Positions 1-5,527 of a stretch of DNA of 8,955 bases are shown one piece after another. Origin of the DNA: Pseudoxanthomonas suwonensis (GTDB lineage Bacteria > Pseudomonadota > Gammaproteobacteria > Xanthomonadales > Xanthomonadaceae); contig QFNC01000076.1 of the NCBI GenBank assembly GCA_003240695.1, positions 1-8,955 on the forward strand. Direction: 5' to 3'. Every line of letters begins with the position of its first letter. Position 1 is the stretch's first letter. The notes under the pieces are model-generated. The model saw only the letters and a list, made by a program, of their open reading frames with translations, was not told the DNA's origin and did no database searches. The translations under genes were made by a program, and so were the position numbers.

Positions 1-669
1 CACGGCCGAGGAGTGGTCCTCCGTGTGGATCCAGTCCCGGACGTTGACGCCCTGGCCGTAGAGGCGGGGGCGGACGCCGTCGATCAGGTTGGTGATCTGG
101 CGCGGGATGAACTTCTCGATGTGCTGGTACGGACCGTAGTTGTTGGAGCAGTTGCTCAGCGTGGCCTGCACGCCGAAGGAGCGGACCCACGCGCGCACCA
201 GGTGGTCCGAGCCGGCCTTCGAGGCCGAGTACGGGCTGGAGGGGTTGTACGGGGTGGTCTCGGTGAACTTCGCCGGGTCGTCGAGCTTGAGGTCGCCGTA
301 GACCTCGTCCGTGGAGACGTGGTGGAAGCGCTTGCCGTGCTTGCGGGCCGCTTCCAGGAGGACGAAGGTTCCGACGATGTTCGTCTGGATGAACGGGGAG
401 GGATCGTTCAGCGAATTGTCGTTGTGGGACTCCGCCGCGTAGTGCACGACGGCGTCCGACTCGGCGACCAGGCGGTCCACCAGGGCCGCGTCGCAGAGGT
501 CCCCGACCTCGAGAGTGACGCGGTCCTCGGGCAGGCCGGCCAGGTTCTCCCGATTGCCGGCGTAGGTGAGCTTGTCCAGGACGACGACGTCGTGCCCGGT
601 CTCGCGGACGACGTGGTGGACGAAGTTCGATCCGATGAACCCGGCGCCGCCGGTGACGAGGATGCGCAT
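1..669 (-). CDS. rmlB: dTDP-glucose 4,6-dehydratase, partial (3' end off window)
   Basis: Extended short-chain dehydrogenase/reductase of the RmlB/RfbB family. It converts dTDP-glucose to dTDP-4-keto-6-deoxyglucose with bound NAD+, the second step of dTDP-rhamnose synthesis in the cytoplasm. Reading the minus strand from the ATG at 669 gives 223 uninterrupted codons, about two thirds of the usual 320-350 residues. Seen: the Rossmann motif TGGAGFIG (residues 6-13), the LDKLTYAGN segment (31-39), YAAESHNDNS (77-86), the TDE catalytic triad (120-122) and the YxxxK pair Y147/K151. SNCSNNYGP follows near residue 180. The TDE triad separates this family from GalE-type epimerases. The start is fixed by the canonical MRILVTGGAGF opening. 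No Shine-Dalgarno sequence precedes it, and an ATTCTG (CAGAAT on the coding strand) box ends 7 bases upstream, so the transcript may be leaderless. It is divergent from the polysaccharide genes to the right. Confidence 0.95.
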   Translation of the reverse strand, partial: MRILVTGGAGFIGSNFVHHVVRETGHDVVVLDKLTYAGNRENLAGLPEDRVTLEVGDLCDAALVDRLVAESDAVVHYAAESHNDNSLNDPSPFIQTNIVGTFVLLEAARKHGKRFHHVSTDEVYGDLKLDDPAKFTETTPYNPSSPYSASKAGSDHLVRAWVRSFGVQATLSNCSNNYGPYQHIEKFIPRQITNLIDGVRPRLYGQGVNVRDWIHTEDHSSAV

Positions 670-676
670 ATTGTCG

Positions 677-682
677 ATTCTG
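677..682 (-). promoter_or_regulatory. Possible -10 box for a leaderless rmlB transcript
   Basis: On the minus strand the sequence CAGAAT ends 7 bases before the rmlB ATG. That is the spacing at which a transcript would begin at or next to the start codon. No purine-rich ribosome site lies between it and the ATG. I see no convincing -35 box. Leaderless mRNAs are common in actinobacteria, so this fits, but the box matches TANNNT only partly. Confidence 0.3.
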
Positions 683-691
683 ACACGAACG

Positions 692-732
692 GTGCCCGCG
701 CCACTGGACCATGCTTGACCGTGCGCGGGAAC
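692..732. repeat. Imperfect inverted repeat in the divergent rmlB / polysaccharide promoter region
   Basis: The left arm GTGCCCGCGC (692-701) and the right arm GCGCGGGAAC (723-732) are complementary at 9 of 10 positions, with a perfect 7-base core, CCCGCGC and GCGCGGG. They are separated by 21 bases, close to two helical turns. The repeat lies between the two divergent genes and covers the candidate -35 element at 715-720, so it could be an operator. GC-rich DNA produces such pairs by chance, so function is inferred only. Confidence 0.35.
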
Positions 733-746
733 AGTCCCATTAGACT
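715..746 (+). promoter_or_regulatory. Candidate promoter of the plus-strand polysaccharide operon
   Basis: TTGACC (715-720) resembles a -35 box and TAGACT (741-746) resembles a -10 box. The spacing of 20 bases is longer than the ideal 17-19, so one element may be misassigned. A start near 752 would leave a leader of about 48 bases before the ATG at 800. It is the best candidate in this gap and nothing more certain is visible. Confidence 0.3.
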
Positions 747-799
747 TCGACTGCAATCAGCAGTGTGAAAGGCCGGACCAACAAGGGAAAGCGAACACC

Positions 800-1624
800 A
801 TGGAGCACGTCAACGTCCACGGGGTGCAGGTGTTGCGGTGGAATCCGCGCACGCCGCTGCCCCTGCGCCCACGGCGCCTCTTCCGGTGGACTCGTCATCT
901 GCCTATCGCACCTCGCGTTAGGAACGCCGGTGACGTGCTCGGGCCCGAGGTAGTACGACAGCTACACCATGCCGGACCGGGCCATCGCGTGCGGAAGCCC
1001 GAAACCCGGCTGGCCGCCGTCGGCTCCGTGATCCACATGCTCCCGCCCTCGACGGTGGTATGGGGGCCCGGTGTAAACGGCAAGCACCTGGACCTGCCTC
1101 TGCCTCCGGGCCTCGACGTCAGAGCGGTTCGCGGACCCCTGACCGGCCGATACCTGACGGACCGCGGCATCACCCACCCCGGCGTGTATGGAGACCCCGC
1201 CCTGCTCCTGCGCACGGACATCACCTCCACCCCCAGATTCGGACGGGTCGTGCACGTCCCCAACTTGAATGACCTGGCCGGGAACCACCCGCCTTGGTTA
1301 GAGACGGTTGACCCCAGAACTCCACTGTCCAAGTTCCTCACGGAGCTCTCGACTGCCGAACTCGTGATTGGCAGCAGCCTGCACGCGGTCATTCTCGCCG
1401 AACGGCTCGGTGTCCCGGCGCGGGCGATCCGGTCCGGAGCGGAGCCGACGTTCAAGTACGAGGACTACTACGAGGGGACGGGCCGTGCCGCTGTCCGGAT
1501 CGCTCGCAGTGCTCCCGAGGCCCTGGAGCTGGGCGGTGTGGACGCGGCTCCCACGCTGGATCCAGCCCTCGCGGCAACGTTTCCGTATGACCTGTGGAAT
1601 TCCGAGAGAAGGCCCGCCCGATGA
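800..1624 (+). CDS. Polysaccharide pyruvyl transferase family protein (ExoV/PssM-like)
   Basis: A 274-residue protein of the polysaccharide pyruvyl transferase family (CsaB/ExoV/PssM fold). These enzymes move the enolpyruvyl group of phosphoenolpyruvate to a sugar as a 4,6-linked or similar ketal, giving the polymer negative charge. Seen: NAGD (42-45) near the N-terminus, WGPG (88-91), a RAVRGPLT segment (108-115), GDPALLL (131-137), the GSSLHAVILAERLGVP block (191-206) with the family's conserved histidine at 195, and FKYEDYYEGTG (218-228). This order and the length are typical of the ExoV branch. No signal peptide or membrane segment is seen, so it is probably cytoplasmic. The ATG follows a modest purine-rich site (GGGAAA, 785-790). 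Its stop overlaps the next start as ATGA, so the two are probably co-translated. The sugar acceptor cannot be told from sequence. Confidence 0.87.
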   Translation: MEHVNVHGVQVLRWNPRTPLPLRPRRLFRWTRHLPIAPRVRNAGDVLGPEVVRQLHHAGPGHRVRKPETRLAAVGSVIHMLPPSTVVWGPGVNGKHLDLPLPPGLDVRAVRGPLTGRYLTDRGITHPGVYGDPALLLRTDITSTPRFGRVVHVPNLNDLAGNHPPWLETVDPRTPLSKFLTELSTAELVIGSSLHAVILAERLGVPARAIRSGAEPTFKYEDYYEGTGRAAVRIARSAPEALELGGVDAAPTLDPALAATFPYDLWNSERRPAR

Positions 1625-2547
1625 TCATCAACGTCGCCTTCGCTATCCCCCCCACCAGCGTGAAGTTCACCCACTGGCATGACGGGTTCACAGAGGCGAT
1701 GGGGCTTCTTGCAGATCGATACGAGGTCCGCTGGCTCAACGTCCACCCGCTCGCCCCGCAGATGAAGAAAGCGCGGCGACAGCTCTTCGACTGCGATTTT
1801 CTCCTCGTCAAGAGCAACTTCGGCTGGATTCCTGACATGGCGTATATCAGGGAGGCGGCGAAACGGAACGTCCTCCCCCGAACCGGACTCATGATCTCCG
1901 GTTCCAACCCTCCCCGACCGGGGGACATCGGACGCTTTGACGTCCTATTCTACGAGACCACGTGGATGGCGCCGTTCGTGGCGGAGCACCCCCTCACCCG
2001 CCGTGCGTTCGGAATCGACACGGACACCATGCACCCGCCGCCGGAGGAGATCGACCGACAAATCGACTGGCTCATGGTGGGTCGCCCCGCAAGTTTCAAG
2101 CACCCGGAGCGCCTCATGGAACGGACCGGACGACGACTACTGATCGGTGAGATCGCTGGTGCGGTCGAGGCGGTGGACCGCCTTCAGGTGGCAGGTGTCG
2201 AGGTCCGCGACTTCGTCGCTTACAGCGAGCTCGCAGAAATCTACCGGCAAACCCGCGTCCTGCTCATCGCCGCTGATCTACACGGCGGCGGAGAGCGTGC
2301 TATCTGGGAGGCCCGCTCATGCGGGTGCGAGGTTGAGTTGCTCTCGGACAATCCCAAGCTGCAGATCATTCTGGACGAGCCCGTGCTCAGCCATGTCGAC
2401 TATGCCGCAGCCCTCGCGGAGGGCATCACAGCGGCCCTCGCCGCACCGACACCTTTCCGCACCGCAGCCCGAGCAGATTTTGCAGCGCGGCTCCGGGTAC
2501 ACCGCAGAAGTACACTGGCGACGCAGCTACGCAGGTTGCGGCGTTGA
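1621..2547 (+). CDS. GT4-like glycosyltransferase
   Basis: A 308-residue protein with the look of a short GT-B (GT1/GT4-type) glycosyltransferase, transferring a sugar from a nucleotide donor to a growing polysaccharide. The N-terminal half is poorly conserved; VLFYETTWM (108-116) and GIDTDTMHPP (131-140) mark the linker to the donor-binding half. Seen in the C-terminal half: WLMVGRPASFKHPERL (150-165), comparable to the VGR/K region, and HGGGERAIWEARSCG (221-235), where two glutamates (E225, E230) sit in the place of the GT4 nucleotide-sugar loop but more closely spaced than the usual EX7E. At 308 residues it is shorter than most GT4 enzymes (350-400). I chose the ATG at 1621, which overlaps the previous stop by ATGA, over an in-frame ATG at 1594 that would intrude 31 bases into that gene. 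Local GC is low for the window (35 of 60 bases in 2341-2400). Donor and linkage are unknown. Confidence 0.72.
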   Translation: MIINVAFAIPPTSVKFTHWHDGFTEAMGLLADRYEVRWLNVHPLAPQMKKARRQLFDCDFLLVKSNFGWIPDMAYIREAAKRNVLPRTGLMISGSNPPRPGDIGRFDVLFYETTWMAPFVAEHPLTRRAFGIDTDTMHPPPEEIDRQIDWLMVGRPASFKHPERLMERTGRRLLIGEIAGAVEAVDRLQVAGVEVRDFVAYSELAEIYRQTRVLLIAADLHGGGERAIWEARSCGCEVELLSDNPKLQIILDEPVLSHVDYAAALAEGITAALAAPTPFRTAARADFAARLRVHRRSTLATQLRRLRR

Positions 2548-2607
2548 TACCGTGTGAGGGTGGAGTATGTCGCTAAATTTACGACAGGCGGCCGCACGAT
2601 TTCCGCA

Positions 2608-2638
2608 GGACTCCCCTAAAGAGTGGGCGGGGCAGTCC
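2608..2638. other. Imperfect hairpin downstream of the GT4-like gene
   Basis: GGACTCCCC (2608-2616) can pair with GGGGCAGTCC (2629-2638) with one bulged base. It starts about 60 bases after the stop at 2547. There is no following T run, so it is a weak candidate for a terminator or an mRNA-stabilising structure. It lies in the 263-base gap between 2547 and 2811, the only sizeable gap in the plus-strand cluster. Confidence 0.25.
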
Positions 2639-2689
2639 GTTCCTCGCCCCCGTCCCGTCGTAGTCTGCGGTGTTCGCACCAGCCGCGCC

Positions 2690-2695
2690 TATAAC
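2690..2695 (+). promoter_or_regulatory. Candidate -10 box of an internal promoter
   Basis: TATAAC matches the TATAAT consensus at 5 of 6 positions and stands out in very GC-rich surroundings. No good -35 box is found 16-19 bases upstream. A start near 2702 would give a leader of about 110 bases before the TTG at 2811 and would drive the GT25, pyruvyl transferase, rmlA remnant and last glycosyltransferase genes. It would also place the upstream in-frame GTG at 2670 outside the transcript. Confidence 0.3.
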
Positions 2696-2698
2696 GCG

Positions 2699-2736
2699 CG
2701 TGCCTGGCCCCTCCGTCCCGACGCCTTCCAGGCGCG
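2699..2736 (+). other. GC-rich stem-loop in the leader of the GT25 gene
   Basis: CGTGCCTGG (2699-2707) pairs with CCAGGCGCG (2728-2736) over nine positions with one G-U pair and a 20-base loop. It overlaps the expected transcription start of the candidate promoter at 2690-2695, so it forms fully only in read-through mRNA from upstream. The loop contains CCCC, which could alternatively pair with GGGG near 2746. No known riboswitch or cis-RNA is recognised. Confidence 0.25.
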
Positions 2737-2795
2737 GGCCCCCGTGGGGACTAACAGTGGCCGCGACATCCAGGGTGTTGTCCTGCATGCGAACG

Positions 2796-2803
2796 AAGAG
2801 GAG
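2796..2803 (+). promoter_or_regulatory. Ribosome binding site that selects the TTG start at 2811
   Basis: AAGAGGAG is a strong Shine-Dalgarno match ending 7 bases before the in-frame TTG at 2811. It lies downstream of the in-frame ATG at 2787, so it cannot serve that start. It is the main reason for choosing TTG. Confidence 0.6.
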
Positions 2804-2810
2804 TCGAGCC

Positions 2811-3677
2811 TTGCCTCACCAGGACATCACCGATGCCCGCGTAGTTGCCCTTTCCGACTCACGACGAGTCGAGGGGTTCTTCACCTGCCCCGGCACCGAG
2901 CGCTTCGAGCTGTTCGAAGCCTACGACGGGCGCTCCGGAGTCGTGCCGGACGAGTTCAACGTGAACGGATTTCGGCGACGCCGGGGGGTTGACCCCAAGC
3001 CCGGGGAGATCGGGTGCGCCATGAGCCACTTTCTTGCCCTGCGCGAGTTCGCTGAGACCCCAGGCTCCGATCTTGACCTGCTTTTGATGGCCGAGGATGA
3101 CGCCCGACCCACTGCGGACCTTGAACCCGTCCTCGAGGCGATCAGCCATAGCCCGCAGACCGTGGACTACGCGGTCCTGGCGTCGCCATTCGAGGGGCCA
3201 GGCCCCCGCCCGATCACGAGCGTCGGCAGCCGACTGACACAGCTGTCGTTGCTGGCGAGCCCGGTGGGACCGGGCGGGGCGCGGTCTCACTACCGTCTCG
3301 GCAGATTCGACGGCACGGCCTGGGGCACCGGCCTTTACCTGGTCTCGCGGCGGGCGGCCCGCTCCTACGTGGACCTCGTGGACGACATTGGGGGTATATC
3401 GTGGGTGGCTGACGAGTCCGTCTACTGGGCTAAGCTCGCGGGGTTCGACGTGCTGGCCCTGGTCCCGAACCTCTGCGGCTGGGAAGGCAGTTCTACCATC
3501 CGTGAGATGTCTGATATCCAGCTTCACGTCCTCCAGCAGCAGAAGCAACAATCCCGGCAGGGCAGTGTGACAGTGATTCGTTCCCATCTGGCACCGCGCA
3601 CCCGCCTCCGATACCTTGGCCGCCGCCTCAAGGCCACCGTTGCGGAACTTCGTGATCGCAAAAGGGAAGAGGGCTGA
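2811..3677 (+). CDS. Glycosyltransferase family 25 protein
   Basis: A 288-residue protein of the GT25 (LPS-type glycosyltransferase) family, best known for galactosyl- and glucosyltransferases of Gram-negative lipooligosaccharide. Residues numbered from TTG 2811. Seen: an opening strand followed by SRR (17-19), corresponding to the family's N-terminal L..R.DR region; AYDGR (37-41); GEIGCAMSHFLALREF (65-80), the strongest family motif; LLLMAEDDARP (90-100) with the acidic EDD expected to bind metal and nucleotide sugar; WGTGLYLVSRRAA (171-183), the G.xAYLxS block; and ADESVYW (200-206). The basic C-terminus (about 265-288) may touch the membrane surface. TTG is preferred over ATG 2787 and GTG 2670 because of the AAGAGGAG site 7 bases upstream and because the family usually starts close to its first strand. 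It is 6 bases from the next gene. Donor sugar unknown. Confidence 0.8.
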   Translation: MPHQDITDARVVALSDSRRVEGFFTCPGTERFELFEAYDGRSGVVPDEFNVNGFRRRRGVDPKPGEIGCAMSHFLALREFAETPGSDLDLLLMAEDDARPTADLEPVLEAISHSPQTVDYAVLASPFEGPGPRPITSVGSRLTQLSLLASPVGPGGARSHYRLGRFDGTAWGTGLYLVSRRAARSYVDLVDDIGGISWVADESVYWAKLAGFDVLALVPNLCGWEGSSTIREMSDIQLHVLQQQKQQSRQGSVTVIRSHLAPRTRLRYLGRRLKATVAELRDRKREEG

Positions 3678-3683
3678 CCATTC

Positions 3684-4733
3684 ATGTTCACCCCCGACGA
3701 CGCACGGCACGCCGCGCGACTCCGGCGGCAGTTCACCAGCGCCCTCTCCCATGCACTGGGCCTGCACCGGAAGGTCGCGCTACTCGACGCGCCCATTCAT
3801 CGCAATCTCGGGGACTCCTTTATCCTCTCGGGTGAACTGCAAGCCCTCGCCGATCTTCACGTAGAGGTCGTCTTCTACGGGGACACCTTCCGGACCCGGT
3901 TCGACATTCTGGACGGTTTGGACCCACACATCCCCCTCGTACTGCATGGAGGGGGCAATTTGGGCGGGCTGTACCCGGATCATGAGGACTACCGGCATGA
4001 GGTGTTCAAGCGCTATCCCCATAGGAAGGTCGTCGTGATGCCGCAGACGTCCTTCTTCCCCGCCGAGGATCAAAAAAACAAGCTGAGTGACGCGCTCGCC
4101 CGGATGAGTGACGTCACCATCCTCGCCCGCAGCAATCGCACGTATGCGGAGCTGACTGCGTTAGAGACCGCAACAGTCCTGCGCTCCCCTGATGCGGCAT
4201 TCGCCATCCCGAGGCTAGATCAACTCAAGCCCTCGTCAACGTCCGCGGCCGAAGTCCGAGTGCTGCAGCGCGCTGATGACGAGTCCTGCATGGACGGCCT
4301 CGTGCATGGCGCTCCCGGAGCGTCCACGGTGGCTGGGGACTGGGAATTCTCCTACCTCAATGCAACACTCTGGAAGGCTAACGAGCGCCTCTCCCGAGCA
4401 GTGGTATCGAATAAGATCCCTGACACGGCCGTCGCCACCGTGCACAAGCACCAAATTCTGACCCGCTTGCATTTGAACATGTCCGCCGCCCGCCGGATCT
4501 TCATCGGACGACCTGCGGTCGCCACTGACCGGCTCCACGCCCACATCTACTGTTCGCTTGCCGGCATCCCCCACGCCGTCAGCGACAACAATTACGGCAA
4601 GATCTCCGAAGTGTTCCATGAGCACACGCGATTCTTCTCTACAGCACACCTGGCGCCCAGCCTTCTTGAGGCAACTGCCACGGCCGCCGCTCTGGCCGCC
4701 GGAGCAGATCACGTAACAACCAATTCTCGATGA
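3684..4733 (+). CDS. Polysaccharide pyruvyl transferase family protein (EpsI/EpsO-like)
   Basis: A 349-residue pyruvyl transferase of the exopolysaccharide branch typified by Bacillus EpsI/EpsO, predicted to add pyruvate ketals from phosphoenolpyruvate to a polysaccharide repeat unit in the cytoplasm. Seen: HRNLGDSFILSGE (39-51), LHGGGNLGGLYPDHEDYRHEV spread over 87-107, VVVMPQTSFF (116-125), ILARS..TYAEL (146-157), RSPDAAF (167-173), IGRPAVATDRLHAHIYC (274-290) with the conserved TDRLHAH block, and GIPHAVSDNNYGKI (294-307). Length and motif order match the family. The start has a GGAAGAGGG ribosome site inside the end of the previous gene. It differs clearly from the pyruvyl transferase at 800-1624: that one is about 75 residues shorter and has GSSLHA where this one has TDRLHAH. 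Local GC is low for the window (38 of 60 bases in 4381-4440). The intact motifs argue for an active enzyme. Confidence 0.92.
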   Translation: MFTPDDARHAARLRRQFTSALSHALGLHRKVALLDAPIHRNLGDSFILSGELQALADLHVEVVFYGDTFRTRFDILDGLDPHIPLVLHGGGNLGGLYPDHEDYRHEVFKRYPHRKVVVMPQTSFFPAEDQKNKLSDALARMSDVTILARSNRTYAELTALETATVLRSPDAAFAIPRLDQLKPSSTSAAEVRVLQRADDESCMDGLVHGAPGASTVAGDWEFSYLNATLWKANERLSRAVVSNKIPDTAVATVHKHQILTRLHLNMSAARRIFIGRPAVATDRLHAHIYCSLAGIPHAVSDNNYGKISEVFHEHTRFFSTAHLAPSLLEATATAAALAAGADHVTTNSR

Positions 4734-4738
4734 GCCAC

Positions 4739-4743
4739 AGGAG
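4739..4743 (+). promoter_or_regulatory. Ribosome binding site for the TTG start of rmlA
   Basis: AGGAG with a 6-base spacer to the TTG at 4750. With the canonical KGIILAGG opening right after the TTG it fixes the start. Translation signals of this broken gene are intact, so its loss of function lies only in the coding part. Confidence 0.65.
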
Positions 4744-4749
4744 AAGAAC

Positions 4750-5510
4750 TTGAAGGGCATCATCCTTGCCGGCGGCACCGGCTCCCGCCTGCACCCCATC
4801 ACCCATGGCATCTCGAAGCAGCTCGTGCCCGTCTATGACAAGCCGATGATCTACTACCCGCTGTCCACGCTGATCTTGGCGGGGATCAGCGACATCCTGG
4901 TGATCACCACCCCACACGACGCGCAGCAGTTCCAGCGGCTCCTGGGCGACGGCTCACAGTTCGGGATCTCGCTCAGCTACGTCCAGCAGCCCTCCCCGGA
5001 CGGGCTGGCCCAGGCGTTCATCCTCGGGGAGGACCACATCGGCGACGAGCATGTCGCGCTCGTCCTGGGGGACAACATCTTCTACGGCCCCGGCATGGGC
5101 CAGCAGCTGCGCCGTCACACCCAGGTCGACGGAGCCACCGTACGGTGCCCGGGCTGTACTTCTACGACAACGACGTCGTCGAGATCGCGAAGGGCCTCAA
5201 GCCCTCCGCGCGCGGCGAGCTGGAGATCACCGACGTGAACCGTACCTATCTGGAACGCGGCACCCTCAACGTGGAGGTCCTCCCCCGGGGCACCGCATGG
5301 CTGGACACCGGCACCTTCCACGACCTGAACGACGCCTCCAATTTTATCCGCGCCATCGAGTCCCGCCAGGGCCTCAAGGTCGGCTCCCCCGAGGAGGTCG
5401 CCTGGCGTCAGGGCCTTCTCACCGACGACGAGCTGCGCGAGCGCGCCGAGCCGTTGGTGAAGTCGGGGTACGGCGCCTACCTGCTCGATCTGCCCACGAC
5501 CGGTCGTTGA
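4750..5510 (+). pseudogene. rmlA: Glucose-1-phosphate thymidylyltransferase, disrupted by internal deletion and frameshift
   Basis: RmlA joins glucose-1-phosphate and dTTP to make dTDP-glucose, the first step of dTDP-rhamnose synthesis. Two parts in different frames together match the family. Part one, from TTG 4750 to about 5142 (131 codons), has GGTGSRLHP (9-17, pyrophosphorylase signature), SKQLVPVYDKPMIYYPLS (22-39), QPSPDGLAQAF (80-90) and LGDNIFYG (109-116), ending at DGATV. Part two, from 5145 to the TGA at 5508-5510, resumes at VPGLYFYDND and carries SARGELEITDVNR, WLDTGTFHDL and RQGLKV to a normal C-terminus. Compared with RmlA proteins I know (about 290 residues), some 37 codons are missing, including the E-K pair of the SLEEKP motif and the RYGVVEF segment that line the sugar site. 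Read as is, part one runs out of frame to a stop at 5236-5238. I expect no activity; sequencing or assembly error is the main alternative. Confidence 0.9.
5136..5147. repeat. 12-base perfect palindrome at the rmlA deletion junction
   Basis: CACCGTACGGTG equals its own reverse complement. Its left half ends the first rmlA part (the Ala-Thr-Val codons of DGATV) and its right half begins the second part (the Val-Pro codons before GLYFYD). The breakpoint therefore falls within this palindrome, probably at or next to its centre between 5141 and 5142. This could be a product of the deletion event, with short inverted arms brought together, or an artefact. Confidence 0.8.
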
Positions 5511-5527
5511 GCCGGGACCGAATCCTG

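Noticed and set aside
13..768. A 251-residue open frame on the plus strand
   Set aside because: It is antisense to rmlB, whose catalytic motifs are all intact, and has the low-complexity Val/Arg/Asp composition of a shadow frame.
2738..2750. CCCC-GT-GGGG as a terminator hairpin
   Set aside because: The loop would be two bases, which is too tight, and no T run follows; at most it is an alternative pairing partner for the nearby stem.
2859..3767. A 302-residue open frame on the minus strand
   Set aside because: It is antisense to the GT25 gene, crosses two genes and has no recognisable motif or ribosome site.
4750..5510. Programmed frameshift joining the two rmlA frames
   Set aside because: There is no slippery heptamer at the junction, and a one-base shift would not restore the roughly 37 missing codons that include substrate-binding residues.
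5051..5527. Long N-terminal extension of the glycosyltransferase at 5528
   Set aside because: It lies out of frame over the well-conserved rmlA remnant, is arginine-rich with no domain likeness, and the ATG at 5528 begins a typical Rossmann-type N-terminus.
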